From an uncultured Lachnospiraceae bacterium (GTDB lineage: Bacteria > Bacillota > Clostridia > Lachnospirales > Lachnospiraceae), in the NCBI GenBank assembly GCA_947628025.1, contig CANQYH010000176.1:1-6580 (forward strand): 6,580 bases of DNA, in the 5' to 3' direction. The position numbers and the translations under genes were made by a program. Positions 1 through 6,182 of this stretch are shown piece by piece (position 1 is the stretch's first letter; every line of letters begins with the position of its first letter). The notes beneath the pieces were generated by a model. That model searched no databases and was not told the DNA's origin. It saw nothing but the letters and a program-made list of their open reading frames with translations.

Positions 1-156
1 CCTCCGCGACTGCCGTCTCCGATCGCATTTTCCGGAACCGGTCACTCGTTTCCGGCCGCCTCCGCGACTGCCGCCTTCGACCGCATTTTCCGGAACCGGT
101 CACTCGTCTCCGATCGCACTTCCGGAACCGGTCACTCGTCTCCGGCCGCCTCCGCG
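1..156. repeat. Degenerate tandem repeat overlapping the 3' end of the DUF4015 gene
   Basis: The core TCCGGAACCGGTCACTCGT occurs three times without mismatch, at 31-49, 89-107 and 121-139. Copies 1 and 2 belong to a 58-bp unit (1-58 and 59-107) that also contains CCTCCGCGACTGCCG and a GCATTT stretch. Copy 3 follows after only 32 bp. The segment 31-66 matches 121-156 with one mismatch in 36. On the minus strand each core contains a TGA (42-44, 100-102, 132-134); the one at 132-134 ends the adjacent gene, so the repeat has copied the gene's last codons and stop downstream. The array reaches the left edge of the window and may continue. It looks like slippage or duplication of the gene's 3' end; no mobile-element signature is visible. 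Confidence 0.85.
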
Positions 157-1448
157 GATTCCGCCGCTGCCGCCTCCCGGTCCAGCTCCCTCTGTCTGGC
201 GATCCGCTCCGCCTCTGATTCCGCTTCCGCAGGCGTGCGCATGGCGTCCCAGTGGTAGCGGCAGGATGCGTTCCAAAGCAGCCACTCGTCGTATCCGGCG
301 TCGTAGACCGCCTGGATCTCGGCCCGAACCTGTTCGGGACCGTACTGGATATAATGGCGCAGATAGGAGGCCGTAAAGTCCTGCAGCCAGGGCCGCACGA
401 TGGCCTGCCGCTCCGTCTCCTGCACATACGAACGCAGATCGGCCGCCGAACCCTTTAACGCTGCCAGGATCGTGTCGTAAGGCTGCGTATCCGGGTGCTC
501 GATGCCGAAATTGCCGTCGCCGTAATGGGACGGGTAGATCATCGGGCAGATATAATCCAGAATATTCGCCATATTCCCGTAGGACTGCCCGACCGCGTCG
601 GAATCGATGCCTCCGCCGATGATCGCGCCAAACACGTCCGCGGCCACATAGATGCCCTCGGAATGGAGCCGCTCGTACACATGCTGCACAAACTCCGTAA
701 TGACCTCTTTCTTGCCGCGGCCCTTGGTGTCCGCCTCGTCGTAGACCACGTCTTTAATGTTTTTCTCCGTGGAGAAACGCAGATAGTCAAACTGCACCTC
801 GTCGAACCCGGCCTTGTGCGCCTCCACGCAGATCTCGATCAGATAGTCCCAGACCTCTTCCTTGTAAGGATTCAGCCAGGTCTGGCCGCTGTTGTCCTTA
901 TACAGCTCCCCGTTTGCCAGATGAAGCCCCCATTCCGGATGGGTCTTCGTCACATAGGGATCCTTGAACGCCACGATCCTGGCGATCGTGTAGATGCCGT
1001 GTTCTTTCAGTTTCTTCATCAGCGGCCCGACGTCCATCACATCCAGCGCCGATCCCGCCTCGCTGACCATGGGGGAATCCATCGGAAAGGTCACTCTCCC
1101 CGAATCGTCCTTGACATCGATGACCACGGTATTTATTTCCGTTTCATCGATATGGGCGATGACTTCATCCATCCGGTCCTTGTTCGCAGCGGCATAAGCG
1201 GTCAGATAAATGCCTTTCACCCGCACGGCCGGCGCCAGTTCCTCCGGCTTCGTCGTCAGCTCCACGATCGCAGGCAGCGTCTCCGTCTCCTGCACAGCCG
1301 TTTCCTCCTGCCCTGCCGCCGCTTCCGTAGTAGGCGGATGGGTCACCACCACCGGCGCCGGTGTCTCTCCCAGGCGGTCATACCGCTTACAGCCAAAGAG
1401 CAGAAACAGGCACAGGCAGCACAGCAGGCATATTTCCAGCTTCTTCAT
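132..1448 (-). CDS. Lipoprotein with DUF4015 putative glycoside hydrolase domain
   Basis: This is a 438-residue exported protein. The start chosen is the ATG at 1446-1448: it gives a lipoprotein signal (MKK, then a Leu/Cys-rich core, lipobox LLFGC with lipidated Cys20) and has AGAGGAA at 1459-1465 ten bases upstream. A longer in-frame start at 1517 would lie upstream of the predicted transcription start and is rejected. Residues about 21-75 are a Thr/Pro/Glu-rich linker. Residues about 77-402 match the DUF4015 (PF13200-type) putative glycosyl hydrolase fold as I know it: KGIYLTAY (78-85), VIDVKD, ARIVAFKD, WLNPY (191-195), FDEVQFDYLRF (215-225), ADVFG (270-274), CPMIYPSHY (301-309) and RPWLQDF (352-358). 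The Asp residues in FDYLRF and ADVFG are candidate catalytic or structural acids. The tail (about 405-438) is Ala/Glu/Arg-rich and probably helical. The substrate is unknown; the protein presumably acts on a polysaccharide at the cell surface. It has its own promoter upstream and follows the HAD gene on the same strand after 170 bp. Confidence 0.88.
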   Translation of the reverse strand: MKKLEICLLCCLCLFLLFGCKRYDRLGETPAPVVVTHPPTTEAAAGQEETAVQETETLPAIVELTTKPEELAPAVRVKGIYLTAYAAANKDRMDEVIAHIDETEINTVVIDVKDDSGRVTFPMDSPMVSEAGSALDVMDVGPLMKKLKEHGIYTIARIVAFKDPYVTKTHPEWGLHLANGELYKDNSGQTWLNPYKEEVWDYLIEICVEAHKAGFDEVQFDYLRFSTEKNIKDVVYDEADTKGRGKKEVITEFVQHVYERLHSEGIYVAADVFGAIIGGGIDSDAVGQSYGNMANILDYICPMIYPSHYGDGNFGIEHPDTQPYDTILAALKGSAADLRSYVQETERQAIVRPWLQDFTASYLRHYIQYGPEQVRAEIQAVYDAGYDEWLLWNASCRYHWDAMRTPAEAESEAERIARQRELDREAAAAESAEAAGDE

Positions 1449-1505
1449 AATGCGTACATTCCTCTCGTCATTCCTGTCGGATCCAAGTCTTTCTTTAGTC
1501 CGTAT

Positions 1506-1534
1506 ATTGTAACACATTATTCACAATTTGGAAA
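1506..1534 (-). promoter_or_regulatory. Extended -10 sigma-A-type promoter for the DUF4015 gene
   Basis: Read on the minus strand, a -35-like TTTCCA (1529-1534) is followed by exactly 17 bases and then TACAAT (1506-1511), preceded by TGT, an extended -10 element. The predicted transcript start is near 1499, giving a leader of about 50 bases before the ATG at 1448. The rest of the gap between the two minus-strand genes (1449-1618) is AT-rich and contains no hairpin followed by a T-run, so read-through from the upstream HAD gene is possible. Confidence 0.6.
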
Positions 1535-1618
1535 TATCTTTTCGCAGTTTTCACCCACAAAATGGTAAAAAAACACGTTATTTTGCCCGATTCAGCCCAC
1601 CAACCGCAAATTTCGACC

Positions 1619-2275
1619 TTATTTTTCCAAAATCGGCATCACATCCCTGGGATCTTCGGCCATATACATGGGATGAAACGCCTCCAGCTCATCGCGGCCG
1701 CGGAAGCCCCAGAGCACGGCGACCGTATCCATGCCCGCGGCAATGCCTGTCCGCATATCGGTGTTCGTGTCTCCCAGGTAAAGACATTCCTGGGGCGGCA
1801 CGCCCAAAGCGCGGGCCGTATAAAGGGCTGGGGCCGGATCCGGCTTGCGGGGCATCCCCTCCCGTTCTCCGGTGATCCGGTCGAAATACCCCTTGCCGAA
1901 TACAGCCTCGATGTTCTCGACGGCCTGCTCCTGTCCCTTATTGGTCACAACGGCGATCTTGATCCCGCGATTCTTTAAAAATGCCAGAAGCTCCGGCATC
2001 CCGTCATAAGCTTTGATCCCGTAAAGGCAGTTTTCTTTAAAATAGCGCCGGTACGCGGCGAACGCCTGCTCCAGCGTCCCCTCCTCCTCCACGCCGCGGA
2101 ACGCAAAGGCCCTTTTCACAAAATTCTTATACCCGTCGCCGACGAAGATCTTCGTGTGTTCTTCCTCCACCGGCTCCAGCCCAAACTGGGCCAGGGTCAG
2201 ATTGATCGTCCGCGTCAGGGCCGCCAGCGTGTTGATCAGCGTCCCGTCCAGATCAAACAGACAGCATTTATACAT
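1619..2275 (-). CDS. HAD-family hydrolase, phosphoglycolate phosphatase-like
   Basis: This 218-residue cytoplasmic protein is a complete HAD subfamily IA phosphatase. Motif I is FDLDGT (residues 7-12), with Asp8 as the expected nucleophile and Asp10 as the acid/base. An alpha-helical cap lies between about residues 16 and 85. Motif II is VVTNK with Thr111, motif III is RKPDP with Lys144, and motif IV is GDTNTDM with Asp169 and Asp173 for Mg2+ binding. The length and cap type fit the phosphoglycolate phosphatase (Gph)/beta-phosphoglucomutase-like group, but the motifs do not fix the substrate, so no symbol is given. The ATG at 2273-2275 is preceded by GGGAGG with an 11-base spacing, slightly long but acceptable. 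The gene is divergent from nfo. The likely promoter lies about 190 bases upstream, giving a long GC-rich leader that contains a direct repeat. Confidence 0.9.
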   Translation of the reverse strand: MYKCCLFDLDGTLINTLAALTRTINLTLAQFGLEPVEEEHTKIFVGDGYKNFVKRAFAFRGVEEEGTLEQAFAAYRRYFKENCLYGIKAYDGMPELLAFLKNRGIKIAVVTNKGQEQAVENIEAVFGKGYFDRITGEREGMPRKPDPAPALYTARALGVPPQECLYLGDTNTDMRTGIAAGMDTVAVLWGFRGRDELEAFHPMYMAEDPRDVMPILEK

Positions 2276-2370
2276 GATCTTCTCATCCTCCCATTTCCCG
2301 ATCCGCCGCGCTCGGAGTTCCGTCTTTCGCTCCGTCCCGCGTCAGGACCGCGTCGTCCCGCGCGGATCCG

Positions 2371-2480
2371 CGTTCTCATGCGGGCGCGCGGATCCCTCTA
2401 CCTGCGCAATGCGCTCATGTCGCCTGTAAGAGGGCCGCGTCCTTATGCGGGCGCGCAGATCCTTCTACCTACTATAATGC
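2371..2480. repeat. Imperfect 67-bp-period direct repeat in the nfo/HAD divergent region
   Basis: Segment 2371-2412 recurs at 2438-2480 with a shift of 67 bases and one single-base indel near the end. The shared parts include ATGCGGGCGCGC, GATCC (first copy GGATCCC, second AGATCCT) and TCTACCT followed by an AATGC end. In the second copy the segment ACTATAAT replaces GCGCAAT of the first, and this is where the -10 candidates lie. A perfect 12-bp palindrome, CGCGGATCCGCG, sits at 2361-2372 just before the first copy. The whole repeat falls in the 2276-2571 intergenic region, mostly within the predicted 5' leader of the HAD gene. No gene is seen in it. Confidence 0.7.
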
Positions 2481-2499
2481 GGATCTCTCCCGCTTGCAA
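2471..2499 (-). promoter_or_regulatory. Predicted promoter reading left toward the HAD gene
   Basis: On the minus strand TTGCAA (2494-2499) is followed by 17 bases and TATAGT (2471-2476). The predicted start is near 2464, giving a leader of about 190 bases. TTGCAA is its own reverse complement, so the same six bases also serve as the -35 candidate of the plus-strand nfo promoter. The same AT patch also reads TATAAT on the plus strand (2473-2478), but with no recognisable -35 in front of it. Confidence 0.45.
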
Positions 2500-2522
2500 G
2501 GGAAAAATTTTCATGTTATACT
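2494..2522 (+). promoter_or_regulatory. Predicted promoter of nfo
   Basis: TTGCAA (2494-2499) is followed by 17 bases and TATACT (2517-2522), preceded by TGT as an extended -10 element. The predicted start is near 2529, giving a leader of about 42 bases. The nfo Shine-Dalgarno AAAGGAG (2557-2563) lies eight bases before the ATG at 2572. The -35 element is shared with the divergent promoter for the HAD gene. Confidence 0.6.
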
Positions 2523-2571
2523 TCGGATAAATACGCGGAAGAATCTTTTACCGCACAAAGGAGAATCTGCC

Positions 2572-3405
2572 ATGCTTACGATCGGCTGCCATCTGTCTTC
2601 TTCCAAAGGGTACCTGGCCATGGGCCGGACCGCCGTTTCCATCGACGCCAATACGTTCCAGTTCTTTACGCGCAATCCCCGCGGCGGCAACGCCAAGGCC
2701 ATCGACGAGGCCGACGTGACCGCTTTCCTGGCATACGCCGAAGAACACGGGATCCGAAAGATCCTGGCCCACGCTCCCTATACGTTAAACGGCTGCTCCG
2801 CCGATGAAAAAGTGCGGGACTTCGCCCGGCGCACCATGGCGGACGATCTGCGCCGGATGGAATATACCCCGGGCCATTGCTACAATTTCCATCCCGGGAG
2901 CCATGGCGGCCAGGGGACGGAAGCCGGCGTCGCCTATATCAGCGATATGCTGAATTCTATCCTGACGCCCCAGCACCATACGACGGTCCTTTTGGAGACC
3001 ATGGCCGGCAAGGGCAGCGAGGTCGGAGGACGCTTCGAGGAGCTGAGGGAGATCCTGGACCGGGTGCGTCTCACGGACAAAATGGGCATCTGCCTGGATA
3101 CCTGCCATGTCTGGGACGGCGGATATGACATCGCCGGACACCTGGACGAGGTTCTGGATGAATTTGACCGCGTGATCGGGCTGCGCCGCCTGAAAGCCGT
3201 CCATTTAAACGACAGTCTCAATCCCTTATGCGCGCACAAGGACCGCCACGCCCGGATCGGCGAGGGGCAGATCGGCCTGGACGCCCTGGTCCGCGTGATC
3301 AATCACCCGGCTCTTAAAGGGCTTCCGTTCTACCTGGAGACCCCCAACGAACTGGACGGGTACGCGCGGGAGATCCGGCTTTTGCGGGAGAACTACCGGG
3401 AATGA
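2572..3405 (+). CDS. nfo: Endonuclease IV (deoxyribonuclease IV), AP endonuclease
   Basis: This 277-residue cytoplasmic protein is a complete endonuclease IV. The family cleaves DNA 5' to abasic sites and removes blocked 3' ends in base excision repair, using a trinuclear zinc site in a TIM barrel. All nine expected metal ligands are visible: His67 (AHAPY), His107 (NFHPGSH), Glu142 (LLETMAG), Asp176 and His179 (CLDTCH), His211 (VHLND), Asp224 and His226 (KDRHARIG) and Glu256 (YLETP). The length is close to the roughly 280 residues usual for the family. The start at 2572 is chosen because AAAGGAG sits eight bases upstream and MLTIGCHLS matches the family's N-terminus; an in-frame ATG at 2494 lies within the promoter. 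It appears monocistronic, divergent from the HAD gene and convergent with the carboxypeptidase gene. Confidence 0.96.
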   Translation: MLTIGCHLSSSKGYLAMGRTAVSIDANTFQFFTRNPRGGNAKAIDEADVTAFLAYAEEHGIRKILAHAPYTLNGCSADEKVRDFARRTMADDLRRMEYTPGHCYNFHPGSHGGQGTEAGVAYISDMLNSILTPQHHTTVLLETMAGKGSEVGGRFEELREILDRVRLTDKMGICLDTCHVWDGGYDIAGHLDEVLDEFDRVIGLRRLKAVHLNDSLNPLCAHKDRHARIGEGQIGLDALVRVINHPALKGLPFYLETPNELDGYAREIRLLRENYRE

Positions 3406-3421
3406 CCGCACGGACCTGTTT

Positions 3422-3455
3422 TAGGGCGGGCAGAATGCCGGGCGCTTTTTCGCTT
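3422..3455 (+). terminator. Weak candidate terminator after nfo
   Basis: Seventeen bases after the nfo stop codon, GGGCA-GAA-TGCC forms a short stem with a three-base loop. It continues outward only through G-G mismatches, and GCGCTTTTTCGCTTT follows. The T-run is good but the stem is poor, so this is a tentative call. No better hairpin is seen in the 3406-3482 stretch on either strand. Confidence 0.3.
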
Positions 3456-3482
3456 TATCGGCGCTGGTTTTCTTCGCCGGGC

Positions 3483-3594
3483 CGCTGAGCCTCTTTTCCT
3501 CCTGCAAGCGCCTACCTCTGCAGCTCCAGGCCGTCCTCCCGGGTCGGGTCATTCGCTGATCCTCTTTCACGCCCACAAACGCTTACCTCCGCGC
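3483..3594. repeat. 71-bp-period direct repeat copying the carboxypeptidase stop-codon region
   Basis: Segment 3483-3523 resembles 3554-3594, matching at 30 of 41 positions by my alignment (shared CGCTGA, CCTCTTT, CAA, CGC and TACCTC blocks). The second copy spans the end of the carboxypeptidase gene: on the minus strand it reads CGG AGG TAA. The first copy reads CAG AGG TAG at the equivalent place. A gene-end segment including a stop codon thus seems to have been duplicated downstream and then to have diverged, as in the repeat at the left end of the window. Identity is moderate, so chance similarity in GC-rich sequence is not fully excluded. Confidence 0.5.
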
Positions 3595-4848
3595 CAAAAA
3601 CAGCCCCAGCACCCTATCCAGGCACCATTTCCATGTGACCCGGTCCACGCTGCCGGCGGTATAGACCGGGTAGCTCTTGATCTCCATATCCCCCAGCCGG
3701 TACACGATCCGGCCCACTTCCGCGCTTTCGGATACCGGCGCGTCCAGGCACTGCGGCAGCTCCAGTTCCGCCGTCACTTCTTCTCCCTCCCGCATCAGCA
3801 CCTGCAGGCTCTTCTCCTCCTCATTCAGGTACAGAGACAGCCCGACTCCGGCGGGAGACGCCAGATCGCCGTCTTCGGGGATCCCGTCCCGCACCGGGAG
3901 ACGCGGCAGCCGGAGCTCCCGGAAAACTTCTTTCTTTTCATACTGCGACAGCCCGTAATCAAAAAGCGTCCGGGCATCGCTCCATTTATAGGTCTTATGC
4001 GGAGGCCAGCCGCAGCCCAAAAGGGCCAGGCTGTAGCGCCGCCCGTCTCTTTCCAGCGCGCCTACATAGCAGTAACCGGCCTCGCCGGTAAACCCCGTCT
4101 TTCCGGAAATCACGCCGCTTAACATGGTCAGAAGCGCGTTATGGTTGACGCAGGAATAGCTTCCTTTTCCCTCCAGATCCGTGAAAAAATAATTCTGCGT
4201 CTGGGTGATCTTTAAAAACGCCTCCCGTTCCGGCGATTCCCAGACACAGTAATTCATGATCCGCGCCAGATCCCTGGCCGTAATGCTGTGGGCGCGCTCT
4301 TCTCCGTCCGGAGCCTGCGAGGAGGCGTCGAGACCGTTGGGCGTCACGAACCAGGCGGCCGCGCAGCCGAGCTCCGCCGCTTTTTCGTTCATCATCTCCG
4401 CAAAGCCGCCGACGCTCCCGCCCAGATGCTCCGCGATCATCACCGCCGTATCGTTATGAGATTCCAGCATCAGAGAATACAGCAGATCCTCCAGCCGGAA
4501 CGTCCGCCCGGCCGGCGCGCCCAGATGCACCTTTGGCTGGCTGGCGGCATAGGAGGAAACCGTGACCGCATCGTCCAAATTCCCGTATTCCAGGGCCAGG
4601 ATGCAGGTCATGATCTTCGTCGTGCTGGCCATGGGCCTGGCCGTATCCGCGTCCTTGGCGTAAAGCACGCGGCCGGTGTCCCCATCCATCAGGACGGCCG
4701 ACTGGGCGTACAGCGTCAGCTGCGGCTCCCGGTTCGGCTCTTTCTCCCCGCCGTTTTCCGCCGCTGCCGCCGGTATCCCCGCATGCAGACATAAAAAAAG
4801 CAAAAATGCCGCCCACAATGCCCGGCGGATCATTCTCCGGATCTTCAC
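3583..4848 (-). CDS. D-alanyl-D-alanine carboxypeptidase (DacF/PBP5-like, peptidase S11)
   Basis: This 421-residue exported penicillin-binding protein removes the terminal D-Ala from peptidoglycan pentapeptides outside the membrane. An N-terminal signal sequence (basic MKIRRMIRR, hydrophobic core, AAAA at 27-30) is followed by the transpeptidase-like domain. The catalytic motifs are intact: STTK with Ser75 and Lys78, SHN at 130-132 and KTG at 250-252. Residues about 298-400 fit the PBP5 C-terminal beta domain. The last 20 residues (VTWKWCLDRVLGLFLARR region) look like the amphipathic membrane anchor of the family. The start is a GTG at 4846-4848, supported by GAGGA (4858-4862) nine bases upstream; the ATG five codons later has no suitably spaced site. 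The gene appears monocistronic. Sporulation-associated DacF and vegetative DacA types cannot be told apart here, so no symbol is given. Confidence 0.94.
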   Translation of the reverse strand: MKIRRMIRRALWAAFLLFLCLHAGIPAAAAENGGEKEPNREPQLTLYAQSAVLMDGDTGRVLYAKDADTARPMASTTKIMTCILALEYGNLDDAVTVSSYAASQPKVHLGAPAGRTFRLEDLLYSLMLESHNDTAVMIAEHLGGSVGGFAEMMNEKAAELGCAAAWFVTPNGLDASSQAPDGEERAHSITARDLARIMNYCVWESPEREAFLKITQTQNYFFTDLEGKGSYSCVNHNALLTMLSGVISGKTGFTGEAGYCYVGALERDGRRYSLALLGCGWPPHKTYKWSDARTLFDYGLSQYEKKEVFRELRLPRLPVRDGIPEDGDLASPAGVGLSLYLNEEEKSLQVLMREGEEVTAELELPQCLDAPVSESAEVGRIVYRLGDMEIKSYPVYTAGSVDRVTWKWCLDRVLGLFLARR

Positions 4849-4880
4849 TGTTCTCTTTCCTCTCGCGGACGCTTTTCCTT

Positions 4881-4909
4881 ATTTTATTCCGGCAAGCCGG
4901 GAGATAGAC
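4881..4909 (-). promoter_or_regulatory. Possible promoter of the carboxypeptidase gene with inverted repeat in the spacer
   Basis: On the minus strand TAAAAT (4881-4886) could be a -10 element about 33 bases before the GTG start. The -35 position (4904-4909, GTCTAT) is a poor match. The spacer contains CCGGCTTGCCGG (4889-4900), a five-bp inverted repeat around two bases that could be a protein-binding site or small hairpin. It is not followed by a T-run in the minus direction, so it is not called as a terminator. The call is weak. Confidence 0.25.
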
Positions 4910-4930
4910 GTTTTTTCCGGTTTCTGTGGG

Positions 4931-5140
4931 GAGGAAAGGCGGCTGCTCCCGTACGGCTGCGAGTGTTACGGCGGGTACAGAAGAGAAACCCATACGGCCA
5001 CTCAGAATACGGCGCGTACAGAGAAGAAAGCCGTACAGCCGCGCGGGTTACGGCATGTGCAGAGGAGAAAACTGTACGGCCGCGCGGGTTACGGCATGTG
5101 CAAAGAAGAAAACCCGTACGGCCGCACGGGTTCCCCATGG
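4931..5140. repeat. 41-bp tandem repeat array, five units
   Basis: Five head-to-tail units fill most of the 323-bp gap between the carboxypeptidase start and the permease remnant. The units are 4931-4979 (an eight-base insertion makes it 49 bp), 4980-5020, 5021-5061, 5062-5102 and 5103-5140 (partial). The approximate pattern is GARGARAAA, a CCGTACGGCC-like block, CGCGCGGGTTACGGC, then RTGTRCA. Units 3 and 4 are the most alike; units 1 and 2 have drifted most. There are no unique spacers, so it is not a CRISPR array. Because 41 is not a multiple of three, any reading frame cycles through all three phases, and the open frames here have no supported start. On the minus strand several units form a hairpin followed by a pyrimidine tract. 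Function is unknown. Confidence 0.9.
5105..5132 (-). terminator. Intrinsic terminator-like hairpin downstream of the permease remnant
   Basis: On the minus strand AACCCGT (5126-5132) and ACGGGTT (5111-5117) form a perfect seven-bp stem around an eight-base loop, directly followed by TTCTTC. It lies about 40 bases past the permease stop codon and is part of the last unit of the 41-bp array. The preceding unit-3 sequence can also pair GCCGTA with TACGGC before TTTCTTCTC. The run is C-interrupted, so efficiency is uncertain. Confidence 0.5.
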
Positions 5141-5171
5141 AAAAAAGCGTATGCCCGCGGCTCAGGGATCC

Positions 5172-6107
5172 CTATCGAGGAAGCACATTCCGCTTCAGGC
5201 TGGTATAGGCCAGCAGGATATAGACCGCATAGATCAAAAAGAACGCGCCCAACGAGATCATTACAATAACAGCGGGGCGGTTCCAGCCCACCATGACGCC
5301 CGGTTCCGGTACCAGGGCCAGATGCACGATAAAGGAACCGGCGATCAACACCGCCGGAACGGCAGGCATGGTATAAAACAGGGCAAACTGCCTGCCCAGC
5401 GTCCGGGCCATCTCCCGCCGGTCCATGCCCAGCTTGCGCAGGAGCGCGAACTGCCGCCGGAAACGCTCCGTCTCGCCAAGCTGCTGGATGGTCAGGATGG
5501 TGACGGCGGTCATCATCAGGGCCAGCGCCAGATAATACAGCGGGAAGCAGACCGTGAGAGCCTGCGCGGCCACTTCCGCTTCCTCATATGCCTTGCTGAG
5601 CACAAACACATACCCGGACGGATCCTCCTGCCGGTCACGTTCCGCTCTGGCCAGACCGGTCAGCGCCTCGTACTGCGCTGCGGTCACAGGCCGGGCCGTT
5701 TTGGCGGCATAAGCCATGTGGTGAACTGGCAAGCCCTCCGCCGCTTCATCGGGCACGATCAGGATATATCCCCGTCCGTTGACCGTCCCGTAACTCTGGG
5801 AGAGGGGTTCCGTATAAACGCTGCCGGGGATCAGGGCCGTCTGTCACACAAGAACCGTTCCCTGATAATTTCGCAGCGGCTCCTCCACATAGGTCATACC
5901 TTTCCGCAGGGCGGCGCACAGAGAAAACCCGTCCGGGCCGGGCAGGCCGATGTCCAGAAGGATAAGGTCGGGGCGCTCCCGCACCGCCTGCTCCGCAGCC
6001 GTGCCGAACTCCTTCACCGGGAGCGGCCGGTACCCCTCATTGTCCAGCAGCAGCGCCAGCTCGTCCCGGATCGCCGGGTCGTCTTCGATGATCATGATCT
6101 TCTGCAT
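5172..6107 (-). pseudogene. Chimeric pseudogene: response-regulator N-terminus fused to ABC permease C-terminus
   Basis: From the ATG at 6105-6107 the frame encodes a receiver domain of the OmpR/BceR type: acidic pocket Glu8-Asp9-Asp10 (MIIEDDPAIRDEL) and phospho-acceptor Asp52 in LILLDIGLPGPDGF. At about residue 69 (near 5900) receiver similarity stops and the frame runs into MTYVEEPLRNYQGTVLV, which no longer resembles a receiver. A TGA follows at 5844-5846. Beyond it the same frame continues without further stops to the TAG at 5172, through QTALIPGS, an extracytoplasmic segment and three predicted membrane helices (ALTVCFPLYYLALAL, ALFYTMPAVPAVLIAG and VIVMISLGAFFLIYAVYIL regions) ending SLKRNVLPR. 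This is the C-terminal part of an FtsX/BceB-like permease. The receiver lacks its second half and DNA-binding domain; the permease lacks its N-terminal part. The simplest reading is a deletion across an RR-HK-ATPase-permease operon plus one nonsense change. A GTG at 5754-5756 could start a 194-residue permease piece, but no good ribosome site supports it. Confidence 0.82.
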
Positions 6108-6143
6108 TTTACAATACCATCCTGTTGAGCTTTTATCGAGAAT

Positions 6144-6172
6144 ATTATAGTTGCCCATTCGGATAAAGACAA
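6144..6172 (-). promoter_or_regulatory. Sigma-A-type promoter of the response-regulator remnant
   Basis: On the minus strand TTGTCT (6167-6172) is followed by exactly 17 bases and a perfect TATAAT (6144-6149). The predicted start is near 6137, about 30 bases before the ATG at 6107. A GGATGG motif with a nine-base spacing could serve as ribosome site. The promoter seems intact although the gene it drives is broken. Confidence 0.6.
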
Positions 6173-6182
6173 TATGTATTTG

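Noticed and set aside
495..1568. Long plus-strand open frame of 357 codons
   Set aside because: It lies antisense to the DUF4015 gene, has no family-like motifs, and reflects the GC-rich codon bias of the real gene on the other strand.
2276..2440. Short leader-peptide gene in the long HAD leader (for example a six-codon frame starting with ATG AGC)
   Set aside because: No ribosome-binding site at a usable distance and no conserved pattern to support translation.
4889..4900. CCGGC-AA-GCCGG as an intrinsic terminator
   Set aside because: The stem is short with a two-base loop, and no T-run follows directly on either strand; the six-T stretch on the plus strand is ten bases away.
4454..4993. 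Minus-strand open frame of 179 codons overlapping the carboxypeptidase start
   Set aside because: It runs in another frame through the well-supported carboxypeptidase gene and the repeat array, with no family signal.
4931..5140. CRISPR array
   Set aside because: The units are contiguous and wholly repeated; there are no unique spacers of constant length between conserved repeats.
5844..5846. TGA as a recoded codon (selenocysteine or reassigned tryptophan)
   Set aside because: The DUF4015 and nfo genes end in TGA, so TGA is a stop here. No SECIS-like hairpin is apparent after it, and the gene is already truncated at both fused halves.
4926..6128. Plus-strand open frame of 400 codons across the repeat array and pseudogene
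   Set aside because: It combines cycling repeat-encoded residues with the antisense of the permease/regulator remnant, and lacks a ribosome site and recognisable domains.
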